DNA from: Kappaphycus alvarezii
Taxonomy: Eukaryota; Rhodophyta; Florideophyceae; Gigartinales; Solieriaceae
DNA: 64,000 bases
Assembly (NCBI GenBank): GCA_002205965.3
Contig: NADL03000065.1
Location: 124,001 to 188,000, forward strand
Direction of reading: 5' to 3'
Below, in pieces: positions 30,962 to 42,418 of the stretch. The notes under the pieces are model-generated. The model was not told the origin of the DNA. It saw only the letters and a list, made by a program, of their open reading frames with translations, and did no database searches. Position 1 is the first letter of the stretch; every line of letters starts with the position of its first letter. The position numbers were made by a program, and so were the translations under genes.

Positions 30962-32520
30962 ATGCTAAAGTTCCGCAACATTTCCTTCCTTCGTCGCATA
31001 TACGTCTGGTGTCTCGGAGTCATCACCCATGTCGCCTATGGTCCCGACATCCGCGCTGCCGCCTCCCCCGAAAATGCGCCCCCTTTCGATAGCTCACGCA
31101 TCGCCCGCATCAACTCAGAACTCGAACATGGACCACATCTCTGGCAAAAAGACTATCTCGATCGTACTCCTCGTGTTGCCCAGTCCAATTCCGACGACGC
31201 TTTTCGTCTCGATGATATCGCCGCCCGCTTACGGAAGGAATTCATGCTATAGCCGGTGATACTCTTACGGCTGCTTCTCCGCCGAGCCTCCGGATCCTTG
31301 GAATTTCTTAACCAGAAATATTCCTCCGGGTCGGTGGCGTATGTCGGCTTATAATAGCTTGCTGTGGTTGTCGGTGTTTGGGCAAGGTACTGCGTGTTTT
31401 TGCCAGTCAGAGTTTTGGCCTTGATTATTGGTGTGGGGTTGTTTATCTTGCTTGGCCGCTTGCGGCCTGGGTGCCAGGTAAGGCAAGGAAGCGCTTAATG
31501 AGGCAATGGTTGTTGAGGTATCTTTCCTCGGTCGTGGTCTTGTCGTGGTCGGGGTATGTCAAGTTTCATGGAAAGCGACCTGAGAGGCGTGCAAATCAGA
31601 TTTATGTCGCCAACCATACATCGCTCATTGACCTTTTTTTGCTCAATAAGGATTACAACTTTAGCTGCATCGGACAGAGGCACGGTGGTTTGGCCGGAGT
31701 TTTGCAGGATTTGTTGATGACTGCACAGGATCATATCTGGTTTGATCGAGAGGAAGGGATGATCGTCGTGTCGTCCAACGCTTGATTCAGGAGCATGTTC
31801 GAGATGGTAGTAAGGAGCCGATGCTTGTATTCCCAGAGGGGACATGTACGAACTCGGCTTATTGTATCATGTTCAAGAAGGGTAGCTTTGAACTTGGCGC
31901 CGACGTGTACCCGATCGCAATGCGATATAGGCGCCGATTCGGCGATCCGTTTTGGAACTCCCAGACTACCTCCTTTCCTCGTCATCTCTATGAGCTCATG
32001 ACTTCTTGGGCTGTTGTTTGCGATGTGTACTACATGGAACCGCAACACATCCGCGAGAATGAGACTTCCGTCAATTTGCGAACCGTGTGCGAGGAATGAT
32101 ATGCGAACGTGCCGGTTTGACCAGCATCAATTGGGACGGCTTTTTGAAGCGCCATCGCATATCCACAAGTTTCTAGACTCGCGCCAACGTGCATTGGCAT
32201 CTATTATTACGCGACGACTTCATGGGGATCTACCCAGGCCGTTGAGTTCCCCAGTACTCGCGAGCGGCGATGATACACTGAATCAGACGAATGCCACCGG
32301 AAATGGAGATAGCAGTAGTGGTGGATGGACTCTCTTGGATTCGAGAATCCGCTGTTGCGGGAGGGGAGAACGCAGGTTCGTCAAGGAATCCGCGATATCG
32401 GGAAGTGTTGACGTTGAGGAGACGTCGGGGTGGTGGAGCAGAGGGCATGAATACCAGCAGATATGGGGCCAGGGAGGCTGGCGGGGGATCAATATGAGGG
32501 GAAGGGTTACGAAACAGTAG
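30962..32520 (+). CDS. GPAT9: Glycerol-3-phosphate acyltransferase, GPAT9 / GPAT3-4 class, frame-broken
   Basis: ER membrane enzyme that acylates sn-glycerol-3-phosphate to lysophosphatidate, the first step of membrane lipid and triacylglycerol synthesis. Start ATG at 30962 (MLKFRNISFLRRIYVWCLGV). A piece with PDPWNFLTRN (about 31296) and a hydrophobic segment precede the catalytic domain. Block I reads VANHTSLIDLF (HX4D, 31612-31632). Next come GQRHGGLAG and IWFDRE, then block III LVFPEGTCTN (31826-31852) and MFKKGSFELGADVYPIA. Then follow FWNSQTTSFPRHLYELMTSW, AVVCDVYYMEPQ, and near the end AGLTSINWDGFLK, all diagnostic of GPAT9 rather than soluble or plastid GPATs. All catalytic residues are intact. 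Five or six single-base frame changes break the frame (about 31250, 31297, 31385, 31752, 32090 and 32170). No splice sites explain them, so sequence error or recent pseudogenisation are the options. Confidence 0.8.
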
Positions 32521-32948
32521 AGCGGTAAGGTTTGTGGAGAATGCGTTGAGAGACACGATGAGGTGGGCTTTGGGTATAGGTCTGTTTGTGATGGCAGCTA
32601 TGGTGACAAACCGTATGATGCCGGTATCATGGAAGCAATGGCTAACATCGGGATTTTCATAGATTGCGGGAGCTTGTACGGCTTGCACCGGTGGCGAATG
32701 GGTTGCAAGCCGGCGATTACAGGTTTCTTTTGTTAGGGTAACGGGAGGGTTGTGCTGTAGATTGCGTTTGCCTTTGACATTACTGACTATCCTTTTCAAA
32801 GCGATGTCAGTCTGTCCGCTTGTCTACTTTTGAAAAGAGATGGTGTAGAATGGGAGAAAGTGCAGTTGAGGAAACAAGAAATTATGTCTAACCGTACGAG
32901 AAGGGATCGCAGTTGATAGGGGAGATAGAGGAACCAATTTAGCCTTTA
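32521..32948. other. 3' intergenic space between convergent genes
   Basis: Between the end of GPAT9 (+) and the end of the allophanate-hydrolase-like gene (-). The long minus-strand open frame over 32230-32799 is antisense to the GPAT9 end and is not accepted as a gene. Confidence 0.4.
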
Positions 32949-33377
32949 CTAGGTTGCGCTTCTGCTCCGCATGAAATTACGCCATCCTCCAAACGAAGTT
33001 ATGTTCACCGACTCCAATCCTAGTAAATTGCACAACTTTGGGTCTACTGCCCAGCCTTCTGCGACAAACCCGTAAACTGTCTGCCCATCTTCCAGCCACA
33101 CAGTTCCGAAGCCTAGTGGCGGTGGAACAACCTTCAGGAGACCGCCAATGCTCTCGTCAGGTATGTTCCAGACTTCGACATCAATAGCAGCAGTGTCCGG
33201 GGTACCACCGGGGTGATAAACCAGGGCCGGTTTGAGCGGCGATGTGGCGCTGGAAACGGCGTGCATTGTGTAATTCGGAGACGTTTTCACGGAGCGAACT
33301 AGTTTGCCCCCGGCTGACACGATTTGATGATTAAGAGGACCGCCAGATAGGTGTAGACCGCACACGGCGAAATGCAT
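32949..33377 (-). CDS. Standalone allophanate hydrolase C-terminal domain-like protein, intact
   Basis: 142-codon intact gene with ATG at 33377. It reads MHFAVCGLHLSGGPLNHQIV, then TSPNYTMHAVSS, PALVYHPGGTPDTAAIDVEV, LKVVPPPLGFGTVWLEDGQ, VYGFVAEGWAV and a C-terminus SVNITSFGGWRNFMRS. This is the AH_C domain of allophanate hydrolases (AtzF/DUR1,2 C-terminus, a gamma-glutamylcyclotransferase-like fold), in the short standalone form found in many bacteria. In full-length enzymes this domain finishes the conversion of allophanate to ammonia and CO2 in urea use. Without the amidase half its substrate here is unknown. It is the only long host gene in the window with an uninterrupted frame. The upstream region has TACTGTAC repeats. 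Confidence 0.75.
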   Translation of the reverse strand: MHFAVCGLHLSGGPLNHQIVSAGGKLVRSVKTSPNYTMHAVSSATSPLKPALVYHPGGTPDTAAIDVEVWNIPDESIGGLLKVVPPPLGFGTVWLEDGQTVYGFVAEGWAVDPKLCNLLGLESVNITSFGGWRNFMRSRSAT

Positions 33378-35573
33378 CCTGTTGTACAGTTAGGCACGTG
33401 ATTGACGCTCGAGGGAGGTACCGTTTTCAAGAGACGGCAGCATATGTTCGAGGATATCAGTTCGATGCAGCCAGATGCGAGGGATCCCGGCAACAAGCAC
33501 GCCATTGCGAATCGTTTACTGTTGATTCGATGAACTCACGTACCGTACGGTGGATAGGTACAGTGCGTACAAAATACAGTGTACTGTACATGTATCTCGG
33601 CTTATTGTCTTTGCGCTACAGATCTCGGTCCGTTTTCTGCAGATCCAGTGCACAGGTACCCGCCGCACTGCCAGCGCCAAGGACCGCCTAAGGAACACGT
33701 AAATCAGAGTGGGCTCTGTAGCAAGGTGGGAACTTGTTTGTCCAAACTGAAGGAGTGGCACTCCCGAGTATCCTCTATGTAAGGAAAATAGTCCCCGAAT
33801 ATCTGACTATAGCTGGGGTACAGTACAGTACACTTGTGGTTCCCACTTTGGGTGCTACAGTGCCCAAGATGGGTATCAGAAGGCAGCGGGAAATGGACTT
33901 TCCTGGACCACCTAGCGATACCACTGAGGCTCTGGCGGAAAGCGCAGTCTCGCTAATAAAGACTGGAACAAGTGCAGCACATGTAGTGGAAATAAGAATG
34001 AGAGGGCTCGCCGCAGTAGTGCCCATATGGTGCTACCCCGTAGAACCTCGTCGCTTCCCAACCGTTCTTCATAAGAGTGGTCTTATACAGCACCTAGGTC
34101 AAAGTAAACTACACGCCTTTGGACGTCCCGTCTTCCTAAAAAGTGCTTGTCCTCTATAAATTCATAAACTTTGAATGGTAAATTGAAGGATACTGTTGAC
34201 TTCCTTTTTTTCAGTGATGCTTTTGCGAAGAGGCTTCAAAAAGACATCGAATCCGATACTGCAAGAGTGATTATCTTCAGTAATACATGGACCTCGGCCA
34301 TTTTACAGACACGATGTAAAATTGGCTTATCAGTCATTGTTACCAGCCAAAAATAAGTAAACTCCACAGTTTCCCACCAGCCCCGACACGCAGATGGTAA
34401 TCAGTTGGTCCTGCCCCACTAGGAACTAAAATTGCAGTAGTAAGGCTTTTGATACCTGAACGCCTCACGTTCCACATTGAATGCATGACCACGTGGCCAT
34501 TATTTTCAGTTGAAATTAAAATATTGAATTCTGTTGCCCATGTCGCCCATCATCCAAACCATCCTCTCTACCATCTTCCTTTCATCATCCGCATCAGTAT
34601 CCATTGTGTCGAGAGCCGTCAATAGGGGAGTTCTCGGATCACTACCTAAAATCGGTGCGTACGCATTTTCAAAAAAAGAATTAGAGACCTAATTTCGCTC
34701 AAGTTCATTTCCGCTTTCATGTTTCTGTAGCACCTTCGCTATGCAGCCTGCTTGAAAGCAGCAAAAGGGGATCCATTTGCTTGACAACGGCTGCGGTCTT
34801 ACTGCCGGTAATTTCCACCGCTCGAACAGAGACCATAACTTTTTACCGCTGGTGAGGTTTTTGTGAGATGCGGGGAGAGGTAGATTGAATCAGGTAGATG
34901 CTTCGCTGAATGGTGCAGTGATTACTATTGGAGCACTACAGATAATAAGCGATTCGTGACGGTTAAATATTTTTGCAGCATGATTCTGTGTGATAGTGAC
35001 GAATGTTCTCGCCTTTCCCCCCATCCCAGCTAAAAGAACCAAAAGACAGGATTCTCAAAATGGTAGGAGCTCTGCTGTAAAATCTCGGGGAGACAATGAC
35101 GTCTGCATCCCCAATTTTCAACACATAAAGGGGTTTGGTGCAAAGTTTAATAGCCTCTAGTGTCTTGTTTACTGCAATGAGTTCGCTCGCTATCGTACCC
35201 ATGTACAATCAGAGGTATTTACAGATAGCGTGGAGACACGATAGGATAGGGATAGTTAGTTTTACGATAGACGTAAGCTTAAACAAAGGAATAGTTTTTG
35301 AATTGAGAAGAGCTGGGGCTGCACACCTCGGCTAGACAAAGGACGTGAATGTCGACACTGCTTAACTTCTCGATTGTACCTCTGACTAGCGAGAACGTGG
35401 GCGGGCGAGCGCTGACCGGTATATAAGCAGCAAGACGGGAGCACTGTAGTACCTATAACAAAGCGCATGACAATGATGTACCGTAATTCTACACTCCCCA
35501 TCTGTTGTCAGACGTCGTGCCCGTAATTGCGTACGCTTTGTACTGCAATTTTCACCTGGATAAAGGGAGCACG
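33378..35573. other. Intergenic and unassigned
   Basis: Plus-strand frame 33734-34159 (141 codons, Val/Thr/Pro-rich middle) and minus-strand frame 34963-35208 (TIASELIAVNKTLEAIKLCT) have plausible composition but no recognised domain. TACTGTAC units lie near 33575 and 33820. The rest shows nothing I can support. Confidence 0.3.
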
Positions 35574-36100
35574 TGACTCAATAAAGCGGACCAAGCCCAA
35601 ACGCTAGAAGGACCAGAATCGACGTAGAGATGGACGAGCCCAAGGAAAGACAATTAGGATCTAAGGTCGGGGTCGGAGGGCTAAGCCGAAAACAGGTACC
35701 TTTACCGTACTGTAGTGTCCCTTAGGATAGGTAGACTAAGTAGTAAAAGTAAAACCAAAACTAACGGAAAAAAGCTCTAATAGTAGCATCGATTCAAGGG
35801 GGCACTAAAATAGGTAAAAAGCAACGGAATTCCAGGTCAGCAAGTGGGGTTCCCCGCGTAGTCCAGTGTCCCACCACGGCGCGTGCTAGGGTCCAGTCTC
35901 GGCTGCATGCCATGTTGGACTTGAGGGTGGACCCGTGCCAACTGTAAAAACGCCACGTGTAATGTAGCTGACAGTAGGCAGTAACCGTAAGGTAGATACC
36001 AGATAGCCCGTAGTAGCAGAATAGGGGGCCCCCAAAATAAATGAAAAACATGATCTCAGGGCACACCCTTAATTAGCATCACCATCAGGATCTCCCTGCA
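35574..36100 (-). repeat. 3' LTR of the 11.6-kb gypsy element
   Basis: On the minus strand it begins TGCAGGGAGATCC and ends GCTTTATTGAGTCA, giving TG...CA ends. It aligns end to end with 46648-47172. A G-rich run (AGGGGGATG on the minus strand), suitable as a polypurine tract, lies just inside it. Confidence 0.9.
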
Positions 36101-36346
36101 GTACGCATCCCCCCTGTCAGCGGTAAGGCGGCTCGACTTGCCAAGAGGGTGTGTGTTAAATTGCCAGAAGGCTTAGCAAAGATCAGGAGAACCCGCAGCA
36201 GTTCGCGATAACGCCGTAAGGTAGTATTGGCTAAAGCCGTTAAGATCCAGATAAACTGGTAGAATTATTTAAGACGATCATGACCAGGGAAAGTAGGCAC
36301 GGCACAGTCCATATCAGCATCCATAGTCCAGTAGGCGGTAGTCAAA

Positions 36347-37316
36347 GTGAGAAAAACTCGTAGCGTAGGTGAAGTTAATCCAGAATGCTGTACAGCGACA
36401 GTTGATCAGCGTGCTCTGCTCTTGGGCGTTCTTCTTCGTGCTGAGTTCCTCTATTTACGCAAACGGGATAACCTTTACTGGGACATGGTCCGTTGGGAAC
36501 GTCGAGTTCGATCTCGTTTCGGTTATATCGTCTCGTATGCGAACCTGGAGATCGAAATCATTCGTTGCGCCATGCGACCTCGCATCTATCTCCAAGTCAC
36601 CTCTCCATGGGCACATTTCGAAACCCCGGAGGGATTCGTAGTCGAGGTTACACCCGTTACAGTATATCTGTGACCCAATTCTTGGAATTTCCGGATACGG
36701 CGCTGTGGTGTCCGTCGTTTTCCGAGTTAACAGCGAAAGTCGCGGCTGCTTGGTTATGGGATCTACACGACAATTATCGTATGTGGTGGATCCCTCCTCT
36801 CCTTGCAAAGTTCATGAACCAGTTAAACCTGGAAGTTCCGCTGGGCGGACCCTAAAATGAAAAGGAATTTCGTGAACACCTTCATCATTACGCCATCATC
36901 GATTGGAATAACCCGAGCAAGTCCAGTTATCAAACAACAAACGCACTAATCCTCCTAGCGGTAATCGCTCTCCAGGCCGTAGTCATCCGACGTGTGGATA
37001 TTGGGTCTGGTATGATCCCTGGACGAGTAAAATGATCTCATCGGAGCAAGCGGCTCAGAACCGGAATAACCCACCACCAATGCCGGACGATCAGGAGATC
37101 TGTTACGTGTTTGTGGTACCAGAAGAGGAAGAGATTCCGCTTACGGAAGACGATGAGGTCGAGCCGATGGACGAGGACGTGATCACTCCGGTGTACAACA
37201 GCGACCGGGACCGACCCGATAATCGAGGTGGAAGATACCAGGGCGAAGCGCAGTCGCGCCATATGAGTCTTCGCGAGCAATGGTTCACCGTTCTCCTCGC
37301 CACGCGGCAGTCCTGA
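36347..37316 (+). other. Antisense reading frames inside the gypsy element, near its 3' LTR
   Basis: Three colinear plus-strand open pieces run opposite to the gypsy genes. The first (36347-36673) contains RERRVRSRFG-type basic and YLRKRDNLYWDMVRWE segments. The second (about 36665-36855) reads FPDTALWCPSFSELTAKVAA and WLWDLHDNYRMWWIPPLL and continues after its stop with HLHHYAIIDWNNPSKSSYQT. The third (37032-37316) is acidic with YVFVVPEEEEIPLTEDDEVE. Composition looks protein-like and the pieces could be one gene broken by indels. Antisense frames at this position are known in some plant gypsy lineages. The minus-strand frame over 36455-36808 is the alternative. No family is recognised. Confidence 0.4.
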
Positions 37317-38530
37317 TCATTGGGGAACGGCGGAGCGTGTGATGGAGTCTTCCGGAACCGGTCGCGAGATCACTCATGCAAGGATTGAGCACGTTCTCGA
37401 CTTCTTATACGATTGCGGTTTTCGTCGCTAGGACTTACGAGGCGGATGTGATACCCTTATTGCTCGAATCCGCTCTCGTATGTACTGACTTCGCGTGATC
37501 GCGATTTCCTGACTGTGATCAGCACTGTAGCATTCATCCGAAGGTAGGAGCTTGGGTGCAGTAGAAACCTTAGACTGGCGGAAATGCCTTGCTTGGTATC
37601 GTCTTGAATAAATAAAAAAATTCCCTTACGGGGTTAAAAGTATCGGGTAAATCTAAGTGAATCGACGGAAGTCGTGGGATGGGGTAGTTGGTAATTTCCG
37701 GTAAAACTGTGGTGAAAAGGGGAAGGAGATGGGTAAATAAAGGAGGAAACGAGAGTACTCGGAACAGACCGGAAATAAGGATGGATACAGTAGTCTGTTT
37801 GACATACCCCACGTTAAGGGGTGAGTAAAACGAGTAGAATAGGTATGGGAAAGTGTTAAAAGGGAGATATCATCCCGCGGAATTGACGGTTACCCGGACT
37901 TGAAGGTGGTCAAACTTGCAAAATCTCCAGGAGGATAGGTATAACCAAAGGTTCTCCTGAGCATGTCACAGCGTCGACGCGTGAAAATTATCTGGGGATC
38001 CCGTACAAAAGTTACTCTTAGTGGACGAGAAAAAAGGGTTGGAGGAAAAATAGAAATGGATAAACAAGATCGTCTTGAGCATTATCGGGTGTTCCCGTTT
38101 GTCGGTGGTTGCCCACATATCCGGCCCGTAGTGTGGAAGGGAGCCAAAAGCTCAATGGAGCGTCGACAAGCGGTTACGCGATAAGCGAATCGGGCGATCC
38201 CGTAAAGTAGCAGTAGCACTGCGACTAAGGAGAGAGGGAAATAAAGGAAGAAAGGTGAAGAGGGGGTTATTCACGAGTGACAGCTATAGTTCGGGAATTC
38301 CTGTAGAGGAGAAGGGAGAGAGAGGGATAAACTTGAACAAAGAAGGAGATCCTGATCAATCCAAAGAACTGATCCTGCATCCCCCCGTTAACTGGATGGC
38401 AAGGGAGGCAACTTGACAAGATTATCGACAATCAAAGCGTGGTCGCTTTCCCTGAACAGTGAGTCCAATACAGAACGGGGTGTTCACACAACCGTAACGG
38501 GTTAACCCACTTGAGCACTTTCAGGGTCCA
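37317..38530. other. Unassigned internal region of the gypsy element
   Basis: A plus-strand frame at 37963-38184 (basic, MSQRRRVKIIWGSRTKVTLS) and a later plus-strand stretch ending HPPVNWMAREAT near 38410 could continue the antisense gene. The minus strand has a hydrophobic frame at 37570-37812. I cannot decide between them. Confidence 0.3.
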
Positions 38531-38760
38531 CTGGTAGAGAGGTCCATGTATGGATATGGTAGCGTAGTATATGACTTCACGGGATGTCCCGATGGGCTCC
38601 CAAGTATCCTGCAGCTGGGCTGGGTGTACCCGAACCATCGTACCTTGTACATTGAAACTCCGTCATCGGACTCTCCATGGTCAACCACTTTGGCAATCAC
38701 GTACTCGAGCTCATCCTCCGAACTCGGGTCAGGACAGCCTGTTTGCGGCGATTTTTCGAC
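38531..38760 (-). pseudogene. Chromodomain of the gypsy element
   Basis: At 38703-38614 the minus strand reads YVIAKVVDHGESDDGVSMYK then VRWFGYTQ, the 'eYvVekIl..r....g...Y.VRW.GYt' core of a chromodomain. The TWEP segment that should follow lies in another frame. It sits after integrase on the same strand, as in chromoviruses. Confidence 0.65.
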
Positions 38761-39629
38761 TTCGAACGCGTAAAGGGAGATCCCGAATCTTGGTCTGCAG
38801 TACCAGTGTGACTCGAGAGATATCGACCTAAAATTCCGTGAAAGGGGGTAGTCGTTCGCATTGGCGTTCGTGATTTCACTTTGTCCTTTCCCTACAGCAG
38901 GTGGCTTTCCCACTACGTGATAGGTAATAACAGTCGACGTTGGCGCGAACGAAACCCGTTTGTCGGGAGCAGCATCAGCAATAACGCGCTTGCTTTGGGC
39001 TCCTAACTTCAGTGTTGTGACCGGTACGGGCTGGACCGTAGCGTAGTCGAGTTTGTCTCGTTCTTCGTGTCTTCAGCGCTCGAGTTTCGGGTACTTGGGT
39101 GGGGGCGTCTTCCCGATTTCATTTCACCGGAAACGGTATCACTAGCGAGCTTAGTCTCGACAATGGGCGATCGGGGTACCCAGGGGTGTGGGTTCTCCAC
39201 GATTTAGAGCAGACGGAGTTCCCAGGGTAGATGAAGGGAACTCCTGCACAAAAATGTGGCTGTTCAAAGACGACAGGGCAGTTTCGGTGTCAACCGCTTT
39301 TTCGTCCTTGCTTGGAGAAACTCTCGATCCAGATTATCTGATGACAAATGGCTTGACCTGATTGGTCACCAACCGCCACCTTGGCTTTCGTTTTCAACCA
39401 GTGGAGGTAAATCTGCGAGATTGCGAATAAATTCTGATAAAAACTCGGTTTTCAGATAACTTTACGCGAAGTGAATGGTTCCTGAGCAGTTGCCACCGTA
39501 GGCGTTTTACCTGGTTCCACCTCCCGGCTGTCTTGAGATGTTTCCAAGCCACGGCTCACTTTCATATTTTGAGCATGCCTCGTTTATGTCTCGGGTGACT
39601 CCGATTTCACTCGATCATCGAACACTTCC

Positions 39630-40790
39630 ACATTCCACAATGGGACTTCGTTTCCGGACTCCTGTTCACTTTGCTCACCGACTACAGTCTCAGGCATTGG
39701 TGCAGACATGATTCTATCTATCTTACTCGTCCTTAGTATCCAAGACTGCATTGTCGGGACCGACAGAGACAACTCGATTCGGACCGTCCGCGATCGGTGC
39801 GAGTTTATGCTTAGGGGCGTCCTTGGCAAAGTGTTCCTTGCGGACGAAGTTTAGCCACCTGGCGATAGTGTATATTGCATCTTGCGCACTCGACGTCAAA
39901 AAAGCTCTTGTATCGTTCCTGGTTCTTATCCATGTTCTTACGAGCGGTACTCATCAGTGCTGTCAACCATATACGCCATTTCTAGTTGTACGATTTCGGG
40001 GGTACTCCCAGTTCAAATGTAGGTTCGTCCTCGACTGCCAGAGCAGGAGGTCTGGATAGTACCAATTCAAAAGGGGATAACCCAGTGGTCGTATCGATTG
40101 CGTGTTGTACGCGTACGTTAGGGCATCAGTGAATAGTCGCAATCTGTCGGGTGGTCGCCACGTATTGACGCAACGCTGCGAAATCGTCCGGCTAAACCGC
40201 TCTACCTGCCCATTAGTTTGGGGATGAATAGGTTGTAGTATAAGAGGTTCTTGATTCCTAATATTCGACAGATGTCATGGAACAATTTTCCAGTGAACTG
40301 TGGTCCGTTGTCTGCTAAACAGAGTCTGTGGGGGACCATATACGAAAATTCAATGATAAACAAATGCTTTGGCCACGATCAACGCGTTGATACACTTTAG
40401 CGGGATTGTGCGAACGAGTTTCGAGAAACGATCGGCAATTACCAACAGGAATTCGTTCTCGCGTGGTGCGGTGTCCTGATAAGCTTACCCAGAATGTCGA
40501 TAGATATCGACTCGAGCGGAATTTGCAGGAAAGAGTAGGATGGGTTTGACAACACGCCGAAGCTTAACGCGATTTCACGCGCACGTTTCACAATTGCGTA
40601 CTGTAGTTTAGCAGTCAATCGTCATTGCAGGACAATAAGAGAATCTTCTGAGTCCATAGTACATTTATTTCTCTCCTGGATGTTCAGATAACTTAGGATA
40701 ACCCGACAGGTAGAGAACTCTCGCTTGAAGCGTGTTAGGCACGAAAATTTGAAAACGTGATTCCATGGTACGCACGAGGATACTCTGCTC
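39630..40790 (-). pseudogene. Ty3/gypsy integrase
   Basis: Minus-strand readings across several frames give IPLESISIDILGKL (first catalytic Asp), LADNGPQFTGKLF (second Asp) and PQTNGQVERFSR (the Glu). DD35E is therefore complete in sequence although the frame is broken repeatedly. HDICRILGIK between them also fits. The N-terminal zinc finger region near 40700 is poorly preserved. Confidence 0.75.
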
Positions 40791-40792
40791 AT

Positions 40793-41720
40793 TCAGAGCA
40801 AAAGGCAACACCGTACCCCCCTTAAGACAAGAGCGTACCTGCTGACGGAATACGTCTTCAGTTGGGCTCCTAAAAGTTCCTCAGTGGAGATCGGTTTTAG
40901 CATTTCATGAGCAAGAGGCGCGTCAGACGCGATAATTGCATGATCAAACTCATCATAATCAAACGACACGAAGTCAATATCTTCTTCTTCTTTCGCCAGT
41001 TGGCAGTTCTTACACTGGCAATCAAATTCCTCCTCCGAGCTTGTCTCGACGCAAAAGCACGGAATCTCGTCATCGATTTCTAGAGGGGAACTTCCCAATG
41101 AACGGAGTCGCGATGACGCATCGGCCTGGGTGTTTAACTTTCTCTTCTTGTATACGACAGTAAAGTCAAATTCAGAAAGGGTTGTCGCCACCTCATAAGT
41201 CTGCCTGACGGGTCGGTTATCTCTATCAGCCATCGTAGCGAACTTTGATCGTTCTGAATCACGAACTTTTCGTACTGTAGATACGGACGTAAGGTCTTGA
41301 TGGCGTAGACTACGGCAGAGCATTCCTTTTCGATTGCCGAGTAGTTCTTCTCGCTCTTCGTCAACGTACGGGACCAATACCCAATTGAGCGTCGCTCACC
41401 GTCGATGGTTTGGTACAGTGCGCACCTCACCTGGTAATTCGAGGCATCGGTATCAAACGAATATGGACATCTCGGTTTAGGTAGTGACAACACTGGAGGT
41501 TCCGTCACTTGACGTATCAACTCGCGGAACGTGAACAGCTGATCGGAGTTGAGCTCGACAATTGTTGGCGGTTGTCCTTTCTTCAACAGTTCGTTAAGCT
41601 GTGCAGCAATCTGCGAATAATTCGGAACAAACCGGCGATAGACGTTACATAAACCTAGAAAAGAACGTAGTTCCGTTTGTGTTCGAGGAGGCTCCGCTTC
41701 TTTCAGTGCCGCGGTATTCA
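40793..41720 (-). pseudogene. Ty3/gypsy RNase H and following linker
   Basis: The frame 41134-41721 carries CPYSFDTDASNYQV (first RNase H Asp), SRTLTKSEKNYSAIEKE then CSAVVYAIKTLRPYL, and QNDQSSLRWL in place of TDHSSLRWL, with the final catalytic-loop Asp still present. Frame 40793-41377 continues with FDFTVVYKKRKLNTQADASS and an acidic linker (SSEEEFDCQCKNCQ). The family assignment is secure. Confidence 0.8.
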
Positions 41721-42310
41721 CGCGATCAACTTCCAGAGATTCTTCTCACAATGTACCCAAGGTATTTCACCGAGTACGTAAGAACGAGCACTTCCTTCAA
41801 GCGTAAGGATATCCCAGAATTCTGCAAGACACACAGGAATTCCTGAACATGGTTGAGGTGATCCTCGAAAGTCCTTGAAGAGATTACGACATAATCCAAA
41901 TAAAGGAGGCAAGTTTTTCATTTTTGCCGTGTTAGAAACAGATCGAGCGTGCGCTGGAATGTCGCAGGCGCATTTGTCAGTCCAAACGGCATAAAGAGAA
42001 ACTGTTTTGACCCACTGTGACACACAAAAGCGGTTTTGTCGCGATCTAGCTTTGCAACCGGCACTTGCCAATGTACACAATTCGCATCAAGTGTCGTGAA
42101 CCACGACGCTACGCGCAACGAGTCGATGTACTCATCCATTCCGGGAAGCAGATAAGTGTCTTTCCTGGTCCTCGCGTTGAGCTGACGGTAATCCACATCG
42201 AAAAGAATCTTTCCATCAGGCTTAGGGATCAGAAGAACTGGACTCGCTCACTCAGACTGAGTTGGCTCAATTATGCCCTCTTCGAGCATTTTCTCGACTT
42301 CAATCTTCTC
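41721..42310 (-). pseudogene. Ty3/gypsy reverse transcriptase, YLDY instead of YxDD
   Basis: The minus strand reads SEWASPVLLIPKPDGKILFD (about 42270-42205), VDYRQLNARTRKDTYLLPGM, WFTTLDANCVHWQVPVAKLD (motif A Asp kept) and FLFMPFGLTNAPATFQRTLD (motif B). The motif C box near 41895 reads CLLYLDYVVIS, so the second catalytic Asp is Tyr. Connection to the thumb and RNase H (RTQTELRSFLGLCNVYRRFV) is clear. Frame breaks add to the inactivation. Confidence 0.85.
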
Positions 42311-42418
42311 AATCTCTCTTTTTTGGGCCTGCCCTGTACGTTGGTGCCGCGTCAGGGCGTGCCCCTGGTACCAAATCAATATAATGTTCAATACCAGATA
42401 TTTGACCAAGTGCGCACT

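Noticed and set aside
30745..31026. 93-codon minus-strand frame upstream of and into GPAT9
   Set aside because: Gly/Arg/Trp-rich shadow of the pyrimidine-rich leader; no start context or domain.
32230..32799. 189-codon minus-strand open frame
   Set aside because: It lies antisense to the GPAT9 C-terminus, whose conserved residues fix the plus strand as coding. Composition is shadow-like (Pro/Ser/His-rich) without a domain.
36455..36808. 118-codon minus-strand frame inside the gypsy 3' region
   Set aside because: It overlaps the plus-strand antisense frame, which continues better across neighbouring pieces. I could not support both.
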